From Reinekea sp. G2M2-21 (GTDB lineage: Bacteria; Pseudomonadota; Gammaproteobacteria; Pseudomonadales; Natronospirillaceae), in contig NZ_JADPQG010000001.1 in NCBI RefSeq assembly GCF_015687175.1, positions 682,001-746,000 of the forward strand: DNA of 64,000 nucleotides, in the 5' to 3' direction. The notes beneath the pieces are model-generated. The model did not search any database, was not told the origin of the DNA, and worked only from the letters and a program-made list of their open reading frames with translations. Of the stretch, positions 1 through 9,856 are shown piece after piece (position 1 is the first letter of the stretch; each line of letters starts with the position of its first letter). The position numbers were made by a program, and so were the translations under genes.

Positions 1-27
1 CGCCTCGTTTGACAATACGCTGTTTTC

Positions 28-56
28 TTCCGTTGTTTGTAGCTCAAACAACGGAA
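28..56. repeat. 12-bp inverted repeat upstream of tRNA-Ser
   Basis: A near-perfect hairpin: TTCCGTTGTTTG pairs with CAAACAACGGAA across the 5-nt loop TAGCT. Neither side is followed by a T-run, so it is not a typical intrinsic terminator. A TTGACA hexamer at 9-14 lies upstream, so the hairpin may sit at the tRNA promoter or mark the end of an upstream transcript. Confidence 0.5.
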
Positions 57-81
57 ACAGAGTTGGCTAACGCAGCAAAAC

Positions 82-171
82 GGTGAGTTGTCCGAGTGGC
101 TGAAGGAGCACGCCTGGAAAGCGTGTATACGAGAAATCGTATCGAGAGTTCGAATCTCTCACTCACCGCCA
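82..171 (+). tRNA. tRNA-Ser (anticodon GGA)
   Basis: A 90-nt class II tRNA. The acceptor arm GGTGAGT pairs with ACTCACC and is followed by G and an encoded CCA. The anticodon stem is CACGC/GCGTG with loop CTGGAAA, giving anticodon GGA. A long variable arm (around TATACGAGAAATCGTATC) and a GTTCGAATC T-loop are visible, as expected for serine tRNA. Only 6 nt separate it from tRNA-Pro, so the two are probably cotranscribed. Confidence 0.95.
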
Positions 172-177
172 ATTTGT

Positions 178-232
<55 letters not shown>

Positions 233-254
<22 letters not shown>

Positions 255-800
255 ACTTCCCTGAAAGAATTCAAAGAAAACGCGAGAGTCGGGCCGCCTG
301 CGGACCAGGTCGAATCCCTCTGCTCCGACCAACTTCCCTGAAAGAATTCAAAGAAAACGCGAGAGTCGGGCCGCCTGCGGACCAGGTCGAATCCCTCTGC
401 TGCGACCAACTTCCCTGAAAGAATTCAAAGAAAACGCGAGAGTCGGGCCGCCTGCGGACCAGGTCGAATCACTCTGCTCCGACCAACTTCCCTGAAAGAA
501 TTCAAAGAAAACGCGAGAGTCGGGCCGCCTGCGGACCAGGTCGAATCCCTCTGCTGCGACCAAATTCCCTGAAAGAATTCAAAGAAAACGCGAGAGTCGG
601 GCCGCCTGCGGACTAGGTCGAATCCCTCTGCTGCGACCAACTTCCCTGAAAGAATTCAAAGAAAACGCGAGAGTCGGGCCGTCTGCGGACCAGGTCGAAT
701 CCCTCTGCTCCGACCAACTTCCCTGTGAGAATTCAAAGAAAAGACGAGTGTCGGGCCGTCTGCGGACCAGGTCGAATCCACTGCGCCGACCAACCTCTCA
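233..800 (+). repeat. 77-bp tandem repeats carrying the tRNA-Pro 3' end
   Basis: The same motif, TCGAATCCCTCTGCTCCGAC followed by CA, starts near 233, 310, 387, 464, 541, 618, 695 and 772, an exact 77-bp spacing. The first copy is the 3' end of tRNA-Pro itself; the last (from about 772) is degenerate and incomplete. Each unit then holds a purine-rich linker with a GAATTC site and a short hairpin, GGGCCGCCTGCGGACC. Units vary by a few bases (CTCC or CTGC before GACC), and the most distal full unit (695-771) has diverged most. 77 is not a multiple of three, so the array is not coding. The layout resembles the repeats after E. coli tyrT (rtT), in which a tRNA 3' end is also repeated. The remaining bases up to 949 show nothing recognisable. 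Confidence 0.9.
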
Positions 801-949
801 GTTAGAATCTAAACTTGCCACAATAGCAAGAAAATACGATAGACGGGCAGGCTCCCGACAAGCGCAGTTTGAACTTTAGGATGTCACTCGTCGGAGGGTC
901 ATGCAACCATCGGCGCTGTGTTCAGGGTTGTCGAGACTAGCAGGCGCCA

Positions 950-1483
950 TCAGCCTTTAATGAATGCGTCAATTCGTTCCAATGGAATATGATCGCTAGT
1001 GTTGCGTCCATACCAGGTATCTTCGATTTGCCCTTTTTCGTTGATCAGAAAATCAGCTGGAACCAGTGTGACGTGAGGGTTTGGTTTTGGGCGTCCGCCT
1101 TTCATGATCCCTTTCAGAATGCGCGGAAATCGGAACAGTAGGGCTTTCCACAAAGCGCTGGCACTTTTTTCAACACCATATTTGTTGTAAATGGATAAAT
1201 CTGGGTCAGAAACCAGTCGGAAAGGTCGTGGGTATCGGGCGACGTGTTCACGTACCTCATTCGCAGGCGAGCTGAATACCGCAATCACTTCAATGCCTTG
1301 TTGCTGCCATGCTTTGTATTTGTGCGTGAATTCATAGACTCGGAAGTTGCAGAAAGGACAGGCGGCGTCTCTGAAAAAACTCAGAATGACTTTTTTGCCT
1401 TTCAATTCCTGCAGTGAAAGGGCTTTTCCATAGACGTCTTTGGTGGCGAAGGTTATTGCGTTCAAGGGTGCGGTTAAGCGCAT
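950..1483 (-). CDS. Peroxiredoxin-like (AhpC/TSA family) protein
   Basis: A 177-residue thioredoxin-fold protein probably acting as a thiol peroxidase or disulfide reductase in the cytoplasm. The motif FFRDAACPFCNFRVYEF places two cysteines at residues 42 and 45 in a CPFC arrangement, at the end of the first strand where AhpC/TSA proteins carry the peroxidatic cysteine. The stretch IEVIAVFSSPANEVREHV followed by FRLVSDPDLSIYNKYGV is typical of the family. No signal peptide is visible. The ATG at 1483 has a weak GGA about ten bases upstream. It appears to be a single-gene unit, with comEA on the same strand 357 bases upstream. The substrate cannot be read from the sequence. Confidence 0.75.
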   Translation of the reverse strand: MRLTAPLNAITFATKDVYGKALSLQELKGKKVILSFFRDAACPFCNFRVYEFTHKYKAWQQQGIEVIAVFSSPANEVREHVARYPRPFRLVSDPDLSIYNKYGVEKSASALWKALLFRFPRILKGIMKGGRPKPNPHVTLVPADFLINEKGQIEDTWYGRNTSDHIPLERIDAFIKG

Positions 1484-1840
1484 TTGATATATCCAAAATA
1501 GTAACGAAAAACAGCCTATTCGTACGCGATGCTGATAATTTCGGATGAGTTTTAGGTCGCTGAAGGTTACAGAGGTTTGTCAATTCTGGAATTATTGGTG
1601 GGAAAGTATGCCGCTAAGAGGCGTATGGGTAGCTATGTGCGTCGAAACAATATAGACGTATTTAGATAAAGTGACGTGGGCATTCATGGATTGAGCGGTA
1701 AAAGTTATGGTGCTTTAGCTGTGATGGTTGGTCCCGGATACTGCATGATTCCGGGTCCCAGAGTCCTTTCAAGAATTCCTTTTCGAGTCAGCATCCTGCT
1801 GCCTCTCCTTAAATATTCCCTAATCCTTGTATTTCTTTTA
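1484..1840. other. Intergenic region with a GC-rich palindrome
   Basis: 357 bases between comEA and the peroxiredoxin-like gene. The one notable structure is a hairpin at 1730-1758: GGTCCCGGA pairs with TCCGGGTCC, with one mismatch and an 11-nt loop. No T-run follows on either strand. A 61-codon open frame on the plus strand (from 1676) has no supporting ribosome site and ends inside comEA, so it is not called. Confidence 0.4.
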
Positions 1841-2203
<363 letters not shown>

Positions 2204-2383
2204 CTACATCCTTAAAGCGAGATAAAGAATATTATTTAAATTCTTTTAAATAAAATATATATTGATAAGTATTAATATAGTGTTCCTTTGGGTGAGCATT
2301 TTGCTATTGGGCTGTTTTGTTGAGTCCAATATTGGTGTCGCGAAAAGCGTTAAGTTTTTTTCGAGAGTTCATTTGATGCGACT

Positions 2384-2397
2384 AATTGTTAACAATT
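2384..2397. promoter_or_regulatory. Operator-like palindrome 1 for the GntR regulator
   Basis: AATTGTTAACAATT is a perfect 14-bp palindrome. Its 12-bp core, ATTGTTAACAAT, recurs 63 bp downstream at 2448-2459, about six helical turns away. GntR/FadR regulators bind short palindromes of this kind, so the pair probably forms the control region of the prp operon. Confidence 0.6.
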
Positions 2398-2447
2398 TTG
2401 ACTTGTTATTCCGTTCGATTCGTCGTATTTTGCGATTGTCTTGATAA

Positions 2448-2459
2448 ATTGTTAACAAT
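2448..2459. promoter_or_regulatory. Operator-like palindrome 2 abutting the gntR start
   Basis: The second copy of ATTGTTAACAAT directly abuts the ATG at 2460. A repressor bound here would block transcription or translation start of its own gene, which suggests autoregulation. There is no clear ribosome site in front of this ATG, so the palindrome takes the place where one would sit. Confidence 0.6.
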
Positions 2460-3128
2460 ATGGAAATCACTCGCAGCGATAAAATTTATAAGCACCTGTT
2501 GGAGGCAATTGTCAGCGGGACTATTGCGCCCGGTAGTCGCCTGCGGGAAACCGACTTGGCTCAGGATCTGGATTGTGGACGAGGACCATTACGAGAAGCT
2601 TTGCAGCGGTTGGAAAGCCGAAAGCTGGTTAAAAAAGTGCCACATGTCGGGGCACAGGTAGTCTCTTTCGATATTGCTGAGTTGATCGAAATTTACCAGT
2701 TAAGGGAAAGCCTTGAAGCTTTGGCCTGCGAGCTGGCTGCTCAACATATGACGCAAGATGATATGGAGCATTTGCAGAGTCTGCTTCAGAGGCATCGTCA
2801 GTTTTTGACAGAGCACGATGGTGAAGCCTATATCGATCAGGATGCGGATTTAGATTTCCATTTTCAGATTATTCAATGCTCTCGAAATAGTTGGTTAATC
2901 CAATTGTTGTGCGATGAGTTGTATCACCGGGTCAGAATGTATCGGTTTCAGACCGCGCAATATCGCTCCCGGCCTTCAAAGGCTTTGCAAGAGCATCAAC
3001 ATATTCTAGATGCGCTGGTGAACCGAGATGGTGAACTGGCGTCCATGCTAATGAAACGTCACATTTCTGCTGCCCGACGGGCATTGGAGTCACGTCTAAC
3101 AAGCGCTTTAACAGGAGAAAAAGTATGA
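2460..3128 (+). CDS. GntR-family (FCD domain) regulator of the prp operon
   Basis: A 222-residue FadR-type transcription factor. The N-terminal winged helix (about 5-70) contains [20 protein letters not shown] and [16 protein letters not shown], the GntR signature. The C-terminal FCD domain (about 75-210) contains [16 protein letters not shown] and the conserved [14 protein letters not shown] stretch that helps form the metal/ligand pocket. Its TGA overlaps the ATG of prpB in ATGA, so it is the first gene of the methylcitrate operon and is translationally coupled to it. It most likely represses the operon until a methylcitrate-cycle intermediate is present. The ligand is inferred from context and not visible in the sequence. 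Confidence 0.88.
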   Translation: MEITRSDKIYKHLLEAIVSGTIAPGSRLRETDLAQDLDCGRGPLREALQRLESRKLVKKVPHVGAQVVSFDIAELIEIYQLRESLEALACELAAQHMTQDDMEHLQSLLQRHRQFLTEHDGEAYIDQDADLDFHFQIIQCSRNSWLIQLLCDELYHRVRMYRFQTAQYRSRPSKALQEHQHILDALVNRDGELASMLMKRHISAARRALESRLTSALTGEKV

Positions 3129-3997
3129 ATGCCGGAAAACGTTTTCGTCAAGCCATACACGACCATTCCATACTGCCTATTGTCGGAACAATAAATGCCT
3201 ACACGGCCATGTTAGCGGAGCGCGCGGGGCACAAAGCGATTTACTTGTCTGGTGGCGGTGTCGCCAATGCCTCTTTCGGTTTACCGGATTTGGGTGTGAC
3301 TTCCATGAACGACGTTGTCACGGATGCCAGCCGTATTACTCAGGCGACTGATTTACCTTTATTAGTGGATATAGACACAGGGTGGGGTGGGGCTTTCAAT
3401 ATTGCCAGAACCATTCGGGAAATGGAGCGTGCGGGTGTTGCCGCCGTTCATATCGAAGACCAGGTCGCGCAAAAGCGATGTGGCCATCGACCCAATAAAG
3501 AGATTGTGTCGCAAGCGGAAATGGTGGACAGAATCAAAGCCTGTGTGGATGCGCGGCAGGACAGCGACTTTTTCATTATGGCCCGTACCGATGCGTTTGC
3601 TCAAGAAGGGCTGGACGCAGCCCTTGCGAGAGCCAAAGCCTGTGTCGACGCAGGTGCCGATGGTATTTTTGCGGAAGCTGTTCATACCCTTGAAGATTAT
3701 CAGGCTTTCACCAATGCACTATCGGTTCCTGTGTTGGCGAATATCACCGAATTCGGGCAAACACCGCTTTTTAATCAACAGCAATTAGCCGACGTTGGCT
3801 GTGCGATGGTGTTATATCCGCTCAGCGCGTTCCGAGCCATGAGTAAAGCAGCACTGAATGTTTATCAAAGCATTCTTGAACATGGTGATCAGAAAGCAGT
3901 CGTCGATACCATGCAAACAAGAATGGAATTGTACGATGTACTGAATTATCACGAATACGAACAAAAACTCGATGCGTTGTTCGCCAAAAATGACTGA
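3125..3997 (+). CDS. prpB: 2-methylisocitrate lyase
   Basis: A 290-residue enzyme of the isocitrate lyase/PEP mutase superfamily that cleaves 2-methylisocitrate to pyruvate and succinate, the last step of the methylcitrate cycle. The catalytic loop [12 protein letters not shown] (117-128) has the cysteine at 119. Metal-binding acidic residues are in [11 protein letters not shown] (79-89) and HIEDQV (109-114). Length matches the PrpB family (about 290-296). It follows the regulator with a 4-bp overlap and is followed by prpC after 52 bases, so gene order supports PrpB over carboxyphosphonoenolpyruvate mutase-like paralogues. Confidence 0.95.
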   Translation: MNAGKRFRQAIHDHSILPIVGTINAYTAMLAERAGHKAIYLSGGGVANASFGLPDLGVTSMNDVVTDASRITQATDLPLLVDIDTGWGGAFNIARTIREMERAGVAAVHIEDQVAQKRCGHRPNKEIVSQAEMVDRIKACVDARQDSDFFIMARTDAFAQEGLDAALARAKACVDAGADGIFAEAVHTLEDYQAFTNALSVPVLANITEFGQTPLFNQQQLADVGCAMVLYPLSAFRAMSKAALNVYQSILEHGDQKAVVDTMQTRMELYDVLNYHEYEQKLDALFAKND

Positions 3998-4049
3998 GTT
4001 TCCGTCATAGAAAAGTTCGTAAAAAAATAAAAAAGAACGGGAGAGAAAC

Positions 4050-5174
4050 ATGGTAGCTAAATCAACCAGTACCGCCGGACTCAGAGGACAGATTGCCGGC
4101 GAAACATCACTCTGTACGGTCGGTGTGACGGGCAGTGGACTGACTTATTGTGGATACGATATTGCCGATCTGGCGGCGAATGCCAGTTTTGAAGAAGTTG
4201 CGTATCTGTTGCAATTCGGTGAGTTACCGACGCAGAAACAACTTACCGATTATCTGCAAGCGATAACCGCTCACCGTCAATTGCCTGAAGCCTTGTGTGA
4301 AATTTTGGAGCGAATTCCAAAGTCTGCTCATCCGATGGATGTTATGCGAACCGGATGTTCCGCACTGGGTACATTGGAACCTGAAAATGACTTTGCAGAA
4401 CAGGATCAGCACATCATCAATATGTTGGCCAAGTTTCCGGGCATCATGGCTTACTGGTACCACTTTCATTTTCACGGCACCAGAATTTCAACCCTGTCCG
4501 AGGGACGCTCTATCGCAGAGCATTGGTTAAGATTGTTGACACAGAAGGCACCCTCAGAACTTCACATTCAGGCGATGCAGGCATCTTTAATTCTCTACGC
4601 TGAACATGAATTTAATGCATCAACGTTCGCGGCAAGGGTAGCGGCCAGTACCTTAACTGATATCTACAGCTCGGTAACGGCGGCCATTGGTACGTTGCGT
4701 GGTCCGCTTCATGGCGGCGCCAATGAGGCCGCCATGGCGCTGATCAGCTCTTTTAAAGACGCCGACGATGCCGAACAGAAGTTGATGGCCATGCTGGCAC
4801 GTAAAGACAAAATTATGGGCTTTGGTCACGCTGTTTACCGCACAAGTGATCCTCGCAATGTCGTTATCAAAGAATGGTCGCGCAAGATTTCTGAACAGAT
4901 TGAAGACATGACGTTATTTGATATTTCTGAGCGTTGTGAACAGGTTATGTGGCGCGAAAAGGAGCTGTTCCCCAATGCTGATTTTTATCATGCCTCGACC
5001 TACCACCATATGGGTATCCCAACCGATTTATTTACACCGATTTTTGTTATGTCACGGGTTTCCGGTTGGGCCGCTCATGTGAAAGAACAACGAGCCAATA
5101 ATCGCATTATTCGCCCGAGCGCGGGTTATGTCGGTGCCGATGCCCGAGACTATATTCCAATAAACCAACGTTAA
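4050..5174 (+). CDS. prpC: 2-methylcitrate synthase
   Basis: A 374-residue citrate synthase-fold enzyme that condenses propionyl-CoA with oxaloacetate. The catalytic residues are visible: His221 in GPLHGGANE, His260 in GFGHAVY and Asp311 in FPNADFYHAS. The short form lacking the N-terminal extension of the TCA-cycle GltA, together with its place between prpB and acnD, identifies it as methylcitrate synthase. A good ribosome site (GGGAG) lies about ten bases before the ATG. It is 15 bases ahead of the acnD start. Some residual citrate synthase activity is usual in this family. Confidence 0.95.
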   Translation: MVAKSTSTAGLRGQIAGETSLCTVGVTGSGLTYCGYDIADLAANASFEEVAYLLQFGELPTQKQLTDYLQAITAHRQLPEALCEILERIPKSAHPMDVMRTGCSALGTLEPENDFAEQDQHIINMLAKFPGIMAYWYHFHFHGTRISTLSEGRSIAEHWLRLLTQKAPSELHIQAMQASLILYAEHEFNASTFAARVAASTLTDIYSSVTAAIGTLRGPLHGGANEAAMALISSFKDADDAEQKLMAMLARKDKIMGFGHAVYRTSDPRNVVIKEWSRKISEQIEDMTLFDISERCEQVMWREKELFPNADFYHASTYHHMGIPTDLFTPIFVMSRVSGWAAHVKEQRANNRIIRPSAGYVGADARDYIPINQR

Positions 5175-5189
5175 AGACCGGTGGAAACT

Positions 5190-7799
5190 ATGAATTCACA
5201 CTATCGCAAATCACTTGCCGATACCGGATTGGATTTTTTTGATGCCCGTGCCGCGGTCAACGATATTAAAGAAAATGCATATGACACTCTGTCGTATACC
5301 GCAAAAATTCTGGCGGAACAGTTGGTTCGACGATGTGAGCAGTCGTTGTTGCCAGATGCCCTCACACAATTGATCGAGCGTCGCCAGGATTTGGATTTTC
5401 CTTGGTATCCTGCACGCGTGGTTTGCCATGACATTTTAGGGCAAACGGCTTTAGTTGATCTGGCTGGATTACGGGATGCAATAGCTGAGCAGGGTGGCGA
5501 TCCTTCACGGGTGAACCCTATCGTTCCGACACAGTTGATCGTCGACCATTCTCTGGCCGTTGAACATGGCGGATTTGAAGCTGATGCCTTTGACAAAAAT
5601 CGGGCGATAGAAGATCGCCGCAATGAAGACCGATTCCATTTCATTGAGTGGACCAAAACCGCTTTTGAGAATGTCGATGTGATTCCGGCCGGCAATGGCA
5701 TCATGCATCAAATCAATCTTGAAAAGATGTCACCTGTTGTACAAAGTCGCGGCGGTATTGCCTACCCGGATACCTGTGTAGGTACGGATTCACACACACC
5801 GCATGTTGATGCCTTAGGTGTGATTGCCATCGGCGTCGGCGGCCTGGAAGCGGAGACTGTCATGCTTGGGCGACCTTCGATGATGCGGATGCCCGATGTG
5901 ATCGGTGTGAAGCTAACTGGCAAACGACAGCCGGGCATAACCGCGACCGATATTGTATTGGCATTGACAGAATTTCTGAGACAACAGAAGGTCGTCTCGG
6001 CGTATCTGGAGTTTTTTGGTGAAGGTGCTCGAGCGTTGACGATCGGTGATCGCGCAACCATTTCCAATATGACGCCTGAGTTTGGCGCCTCAGCAGGACT
6101 GTTTTACATTGATGAGCAAACCATTGAATACCTGAAGTTGACTGGACGCAGTGCACAGCAGGTCAAACTGGTTGAAACCTTCGCGAAAACCACCGGTCTC
6201 TGGGCTGATGATATGAACGGTGCGGTCTATGAACGCGTACTGGAATTTAACTTATCTTCCGTCGTTCGTAACATGGCAGGACCTTCCAATCCACATCGGC
6301 GTTTACCCACGAGTCAGTTACACGAACAGGGTATCGCCGGACAATTGGCGCAAGCTCAACGGGATGAACGTGACGGTAAATTGCCGGATGGGGCAGTTAT
6401 TATTGCGGCCATTACCTCGTGTACCAATACGTCTAATCCCCGTAACGTGGTTGCTGCCGGGCTGTTGGCCCGTAACGCTAATAAACTTGGACTGGTGCGT
6501 AAACCTTGGGTTAAATCGTCCTTTGCACCAGGATCAAAAGTGGCACGGCTGTATTTGGAAGACGCTGGTTTGCTCTGTGAACTGGAGAATCTGGGTTTTG
6601 GCATTGTGGCCTACGCCTGTACCACCTGTAATGGGATGAGTGGCGCGCTGTCTCCCGACATTCAGCAGGAAATTATCGAACGCGATCTTTACACTACGGC
6701 GGTTCTTTCCGGGAATCGGAACTTCGATGGGCGAATTCACCCTTATGCCAAACAGGCCTTTCTAGCCTCGCCTCCTTTGGTCGTGGCGTATGCTATTGCC
6801 GGTACTATCCGTTTTGATATTGAGAAAGATATCCTTGGCTACGACTCAGAGGGGAAAGCGGTTTATCTGTCCGACCTTTGGCCGGACGACGAAGAAATCG
6901 ATGCCATCGTGAATGCTCATGTTAAACCTGAGCAATTCAATGAAGTGTATATTCCAATGTTCAATCTGGACGCTGCACAGCGTGCTAGCAGTCCGTTGTA
7001 CGAATGGCGTCCACAATCCACCTATATACGCCGGCCACCCTATTGGGAAGGCGCCTTGGCAGGCGAACGGACATTGCTAGGTATGCGACCACTGGCTGTG
7101 TTGGGAGACAATATCACTACGGATCACTTGTCACCGTCGAACGCTATCTTAGCGAACAGTGCGGCGGGGGAATATCTCACGCGTATGGGCGTACCAGAAG
7201 CGGATTTTAATTCCTACGCAACCCATCGGGGCGATCACCTGACCGCGCAACGCGCAACCTTTGCTAACCCGAAACTGCTCAATGAAATGTGTCGCGATGA
7301 GCAAGGTGACATCCTGCAGGGTTCCTTGGCGCGATTGGAACCGGAAGGTCAACAGGTGCGGATGTGGGAAGCCATAGAAACCTACATGGAACGTAAACAG
7401 AACTTAATCATTATCGCCGGAGCGGATTACGGTCAGGGATCGTCTCGCGATTGGGCCGCGAAAGGCGTTCGTTTAGCAGGCGTTGAAGCCATTGTTGCGG
7501 AAGGGTTTGAACGGATTCATCGAACCAACCTGGTGGGCATGGGCGTTTTACCGCTTGAATTTCAGAATGGTGATACCCGCCTTACGTATCGGTTAGACGG
7601 TACCGAAACCTACGATGTACTTGGCAAAATTGCACCACGAGAATCGGTGCATTTACGCGTGACCCGGAAAGACGGAGAAACTTTTTTGGTGAATGTGACT
7701 TGTCGTCTGGACACCGCGGAAGAACTTTCTGTGTACCAAGCGGGCGGGGTTTTACAGCGCTTCGCTCAGGACTTTTTGCAGTCATCAGAGGTTCAGTAA
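5190..7799 (+). CDS. acnD: Fe/S-dependent 2-methylcitrate dehydratase
   Basis: An 869-residue aconitase-superfamily enzyme that dehydrates 2-methylcitrate to 2-methyl-aconitate. The three [4Fe-4S] ligands are Cys411 in ITSCTNTSNP and Cys477/Cys480 in YACTTCNG. The swivel domain carries the conserved GADYGQGSSRDWAAKG. An upstream GTG at 5181 is in frame, but the ATG at 5190 is preferred: GGTGGA lies 4-9 bases before it and the family N-terminus begins MNSHYRK. AcnD works with PrpF, encoded one base after the stop. This route replaces the cofactor-free PrpD found in enterobacteria. Confidence 0.95.
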   Translation: MNSHYRKSLADTGLDFFDARAAVNDIKENAYDTLSYTAKILAEQLVRRCEQSLLPDALTQLIERRQDLDFPWYPARVVCHDILGQTALVDLAGLRDAIAEQGGDPSRVNPIVPTQLIVDHSLAVEHGGFEADAFDKNRAIEDRRNEDRFHFIEWTKTAFENVDVIPAGNGIMHQINLEKMSPVVQSRGGIAYPDTCVGTDSHTPHVDALGVIAIGVGGLEAETVMLGRPSMMRMPDVIGVKLTGKRQPGITATDIVLALTEFLRQQKVVSAYLEFFGEGARALTIGDRATISNMTPEFGASAGLFYIDEQTIEYLKLTGRSAQQVKLVETFAKTTGLWADDMNGAVYERVLEFNLSSVVRNMAGPSNPHRRLPTSQLHEQGIAGQLAQAQRDERDGKLPDGAVIIAAITSCTNTSNPRNVVAAGLLARNANKLGLVRKPWVKSSFAPGSKVARLYLEDAGLLCELENLGFGIVAYACTTCNGMSGALSPDIQQEIIERDLYTTAVLSGNRNFDGRIHPYAKQAFLASPPLVVAYAIAGTIRFDIEKDILGYDSEGKAVYLSDLWPDDEEIDAIVNAHVKPEQFNEVYIPMFNLDAAQRASSPLYEWRPQSTYIRRPPYWEGALAGERTLLGMRPLAVLGDNITTDHLSPSNAILANSAAGEYLTRMGVPEADFNSYATHRGDHLTAQRATFANPKLLNEMCRDEQGDILQGSLARLEPEGQQVRMWEAIETYMERKQNLIIIAGADYGQGSSRDWAAKGVRLAGVEAIVAEGFERIHRTNLVGMGVLPLEFQNGDTRLTYRLDGTETYDVLGKIAPRESVHLRVTRKDGETFLVNVTCRLDTAEELSVYQAGGVLQRFAQDFLQSSEVQ

Positions 7800-7800
7800 G

Positions 7801-9045
7801 ATGGCAGATTCAGCACAGATTAAAATACCGGCGCTCTACATGCGTGGCGGTACCAGTAAAGGCGTATTCTTCGCTCTGGAGGATCTTCCTCCCTGGGCAC
7901 AACAACCGGGACCTCTGCGTGATGCGTTGTTAATTCGCATGATTGGCAGCCCAGATCCTTATGCAAAGCATACCGATGGTATGGGCGGTGCTACGTCCAG
8001 CACTAGTAAGGTGGTAATCGTATCCAAGAGCAGTCGGGTCAACCACGATGTGGACTATCTGTTTGGCCAAGTCTCCATCGATAAACCGTTCATTGATTGG
8101 AGCGGAAATTGCGGAAACCTGACCGCAGCCGTAGGCAGTTTTGCCATTGAGAAACAGTTGGTGGATCTGCGCGATCAGCTTGAAAACGGCCATTTTCCGG
8201 TCCGCATATGGCAGGCCAATATACAGAAAACCATTGTGGTTCGAGTGCCGATATCCGATGGGGTTGTACAGGAAATAGGTGACTTTGAGTTGGATGGTGT
8301 TGCATTCCCAGCCGCTGAAATTGCCGTGGAATTCTTAGACCCGGCAGATGGCGAAGGCGCATTGTTTCCAACCGGTAATCTGCAGGATGAATTGGAGGTT
8401 CCCGAAGATATTGTACCGGGTGGGCGATTAAAGGTGACGCTGATTAGTGCCGGTATTCCGACCGTGTTTGTTTTAGCTTCAGATCTTGGATTAACCGGAA
8501 CGGAGTTGCAGGAGGATATTAATTCCAGCCCGGAATGGTTAGAAAAGTTTGAAGTTTTGCGTGCCATTGGTGCCGTTAAAATGGGGTTAATTGCAACTCA
8601 TGAAGAAGCCGCACAACGTCAACATACACCGAAAATCGCGTTTATCGGATCAGCTCAGGACTATGTTGCGTCCAGCGGAAAACCTGTGTTGGCAAAAGAT
8701 ATTGATTTGGTGGTCAGGGCGTTGTCTATGGGGAAACTCCATCACGCCATGATGGGCACGGCAGCCGTATCAATCGCGGCGGCTGCAGTCGTCCCCGGTA
8801 CGCTGGTCAATGATGTTATCGGTCAGCAAACAATCCAGTCGGTCAGGTTTGGACACCCGTCAGGCACCTTGAAAGTGGGGGCGCAAGCGAACTTGAACAA
8901 TGGAAAATGGCAAGTTGAAAAAGTTGTTATGAGTCGAAGTGCACGAATATTGATGGAAGGTGTTGTCAGAGTGCCAATGCCCGCTATCGATAGATCAAGA
9001 CATAGATCGTCAGGACATTGGTCATCATTAGACATCCATTCATGA
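7801..9045 (+). CDS. prpF: AcnD-accessory 2-methylaconitate isomerase PrpF
   Basis: A 414-residue diaminopimelate-epimerase-fold protein that isomerises the AcnD product into the form AcnD can hydrate. The N-terminus has the family motif YMRGGTSKGVFF, followed by DGMGGATSSTSK and WSGNCGNLTAAVG. It starts one base after the acnD stop. The usual end of the family is close to ARILMEGVVRVP; here the frame runs about 17 residues further through a basic, low-complexity tail, longer than the roughly 395-400 residues expected. The tail may come from loss of the original stop. It is the last gene of the operon; prpE is not present. Confidence 0.93.
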   Translation: MADSAQIKIPALYMRGGTSKGVFFALEDLPPWAQQPGPLRDALLIRMIGSPDPYAKHTDGMGGATSSTSKVVIVSKSSRVNHDVDYLFGQVSIDKPFIDWSGNCGNLTAAVGSFAIEKQLVDLRDQLENGHFPVRIWQANIQKTIVVRVPISDGVVQEIGDFELDGVAFPAAEIAVEFLDPADGEGALFPTGNLQDELEVPEDIVPGGRLKVTLISAGIPTVFVLASDLGLTGTELQEDINSSPEWLEKFEVLRAIGAVKMGLIATHEEAAQRQHTPKIAFIGSAQDYVASSGKPVLAKDIDLVVRALSMGKLHHAMMGTAAVSIAAAAVVPGTLVNDVIGQQTIQSVRFGHPSGTLKVGAQANLNNGKWQVEKVVMSRSARILMEGVVRVPMPAIDRSRHRSSGHWSSLDIHS

Positions 9046-9226
9046 GCCCGCCTGCTGAGGCTTAGTTGTCGTGACTCACGTGCCTTACCATTGCTGGTAG
9101 CAACAGTTTTCGGGATTTGTTGAGCGATTTTCACGAATGAGCTGACGTAAAGTGTCTTGTGTTTTTTCCTATTCCAGCTAAGGTCGGTTTTTCGAATGAC
9201 ATTAGCTATAAGAAGACTCCCTATTC

Positions 9227-9838
9227 ATGATTACCTCTGACGAAGCTTTGGAACGACTGCAATCTGGCAACCGGCGTTATGTCGATGGTCAATCTCGGTA
9301 CAGTGAAGTTGTTAATGTGCAGCGCCGAACCGATTTGGTGGGTGGTCAGAGCCCATGGGCAATTATTCTTGGTTGTTCCGACTCCCGTGCACCAGCAGAG
9401 ATTATTTTCGATCATGGTCTGGGTGATCTGTTCGTGATCCGGGTAGCAGGAAATATTGTTGCGCCGTCGCAGGTGGGCAGTATTGAATTCGCGGTTGAGT
9501 CGTATGATACGCCTTTGGTCGTCGTCTTGGGACATACCAGCTGTGGTGCAATTCAGGCTACATTGGAGGCACTGAAGAATCCAGACGCTAAGCATTCGCA
9601 TAATTTGAATTCAATCGTCTCACGAATACGCCCATCGTTAGAAACACTCTACGAAACGGATCTGTCGAAAGATCCTGAAAATCTTGCCAAGTACGCCGTT
9701 CGGGCAAACATTCGTGCCTCTGTAAATCAAATTCGCTACTCGTCTCCGAGCCTGGAACAGCGAGTGCAAAGCGGTCAACTTAAGGTGATTGGCGCGCAGT
9801 ACTCGATAGAAACTGGTGTCGTCGATTTTCTCGACTGA
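9227..9838 (+). CDS. Beta-class carbonic anhydrase
   Basis: A 203-residue zinc enzyme interconverting CO2 and bicarbonate. The zinc ligands and catalytic dyad are present: Cys50, Asp52 and Arg54 in GCSDSRAPAE, and His103 and Cys106 in LGHTSCGAI. Length and the motif DHGLGDLFVIRVAGN match the bacterial beta class. No signal peptide is seen, so it is cytoplasmic. The ribosome site is weak. It stands alone between the prp operon and a repeat-rich gap and may supply bicarbonate for carboxylases. Confidence 0.93.
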   Translation: MITSDEALERLQSGNRRYVDGQSRYSEVVNVQRRTDLVGGQSPWAIILGCSDSRAPAEIIFDHGLGDLFVIRVAGNIVAPSQVGSIEFAVESYDTPLVVVLGHTSCGAIQATLEALKNPDAKHSHNLNSIVSRIRPSLETLYETDLSKDPENLAKYAVRANIRASVNQIRYSSPSLEQRVQSGQLKVIGAQYSIETGVVDFLD

Positions 9839-9856
9839 ACTGTTACTGGTTGAATA

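Noticed and set aside
2262-2444. Small plus-strand frame of 60 codons upstream of gntR
   Set aside because: It overlaps the operator region, is AT-driven, and has no ribosome site.
9043-9056. Short match TGAGCCCGCCTGCT also at 36853-36866
   Set aside because: The similarity does not extend beyond about 14-15 bases and is near chance level for a window of this size.
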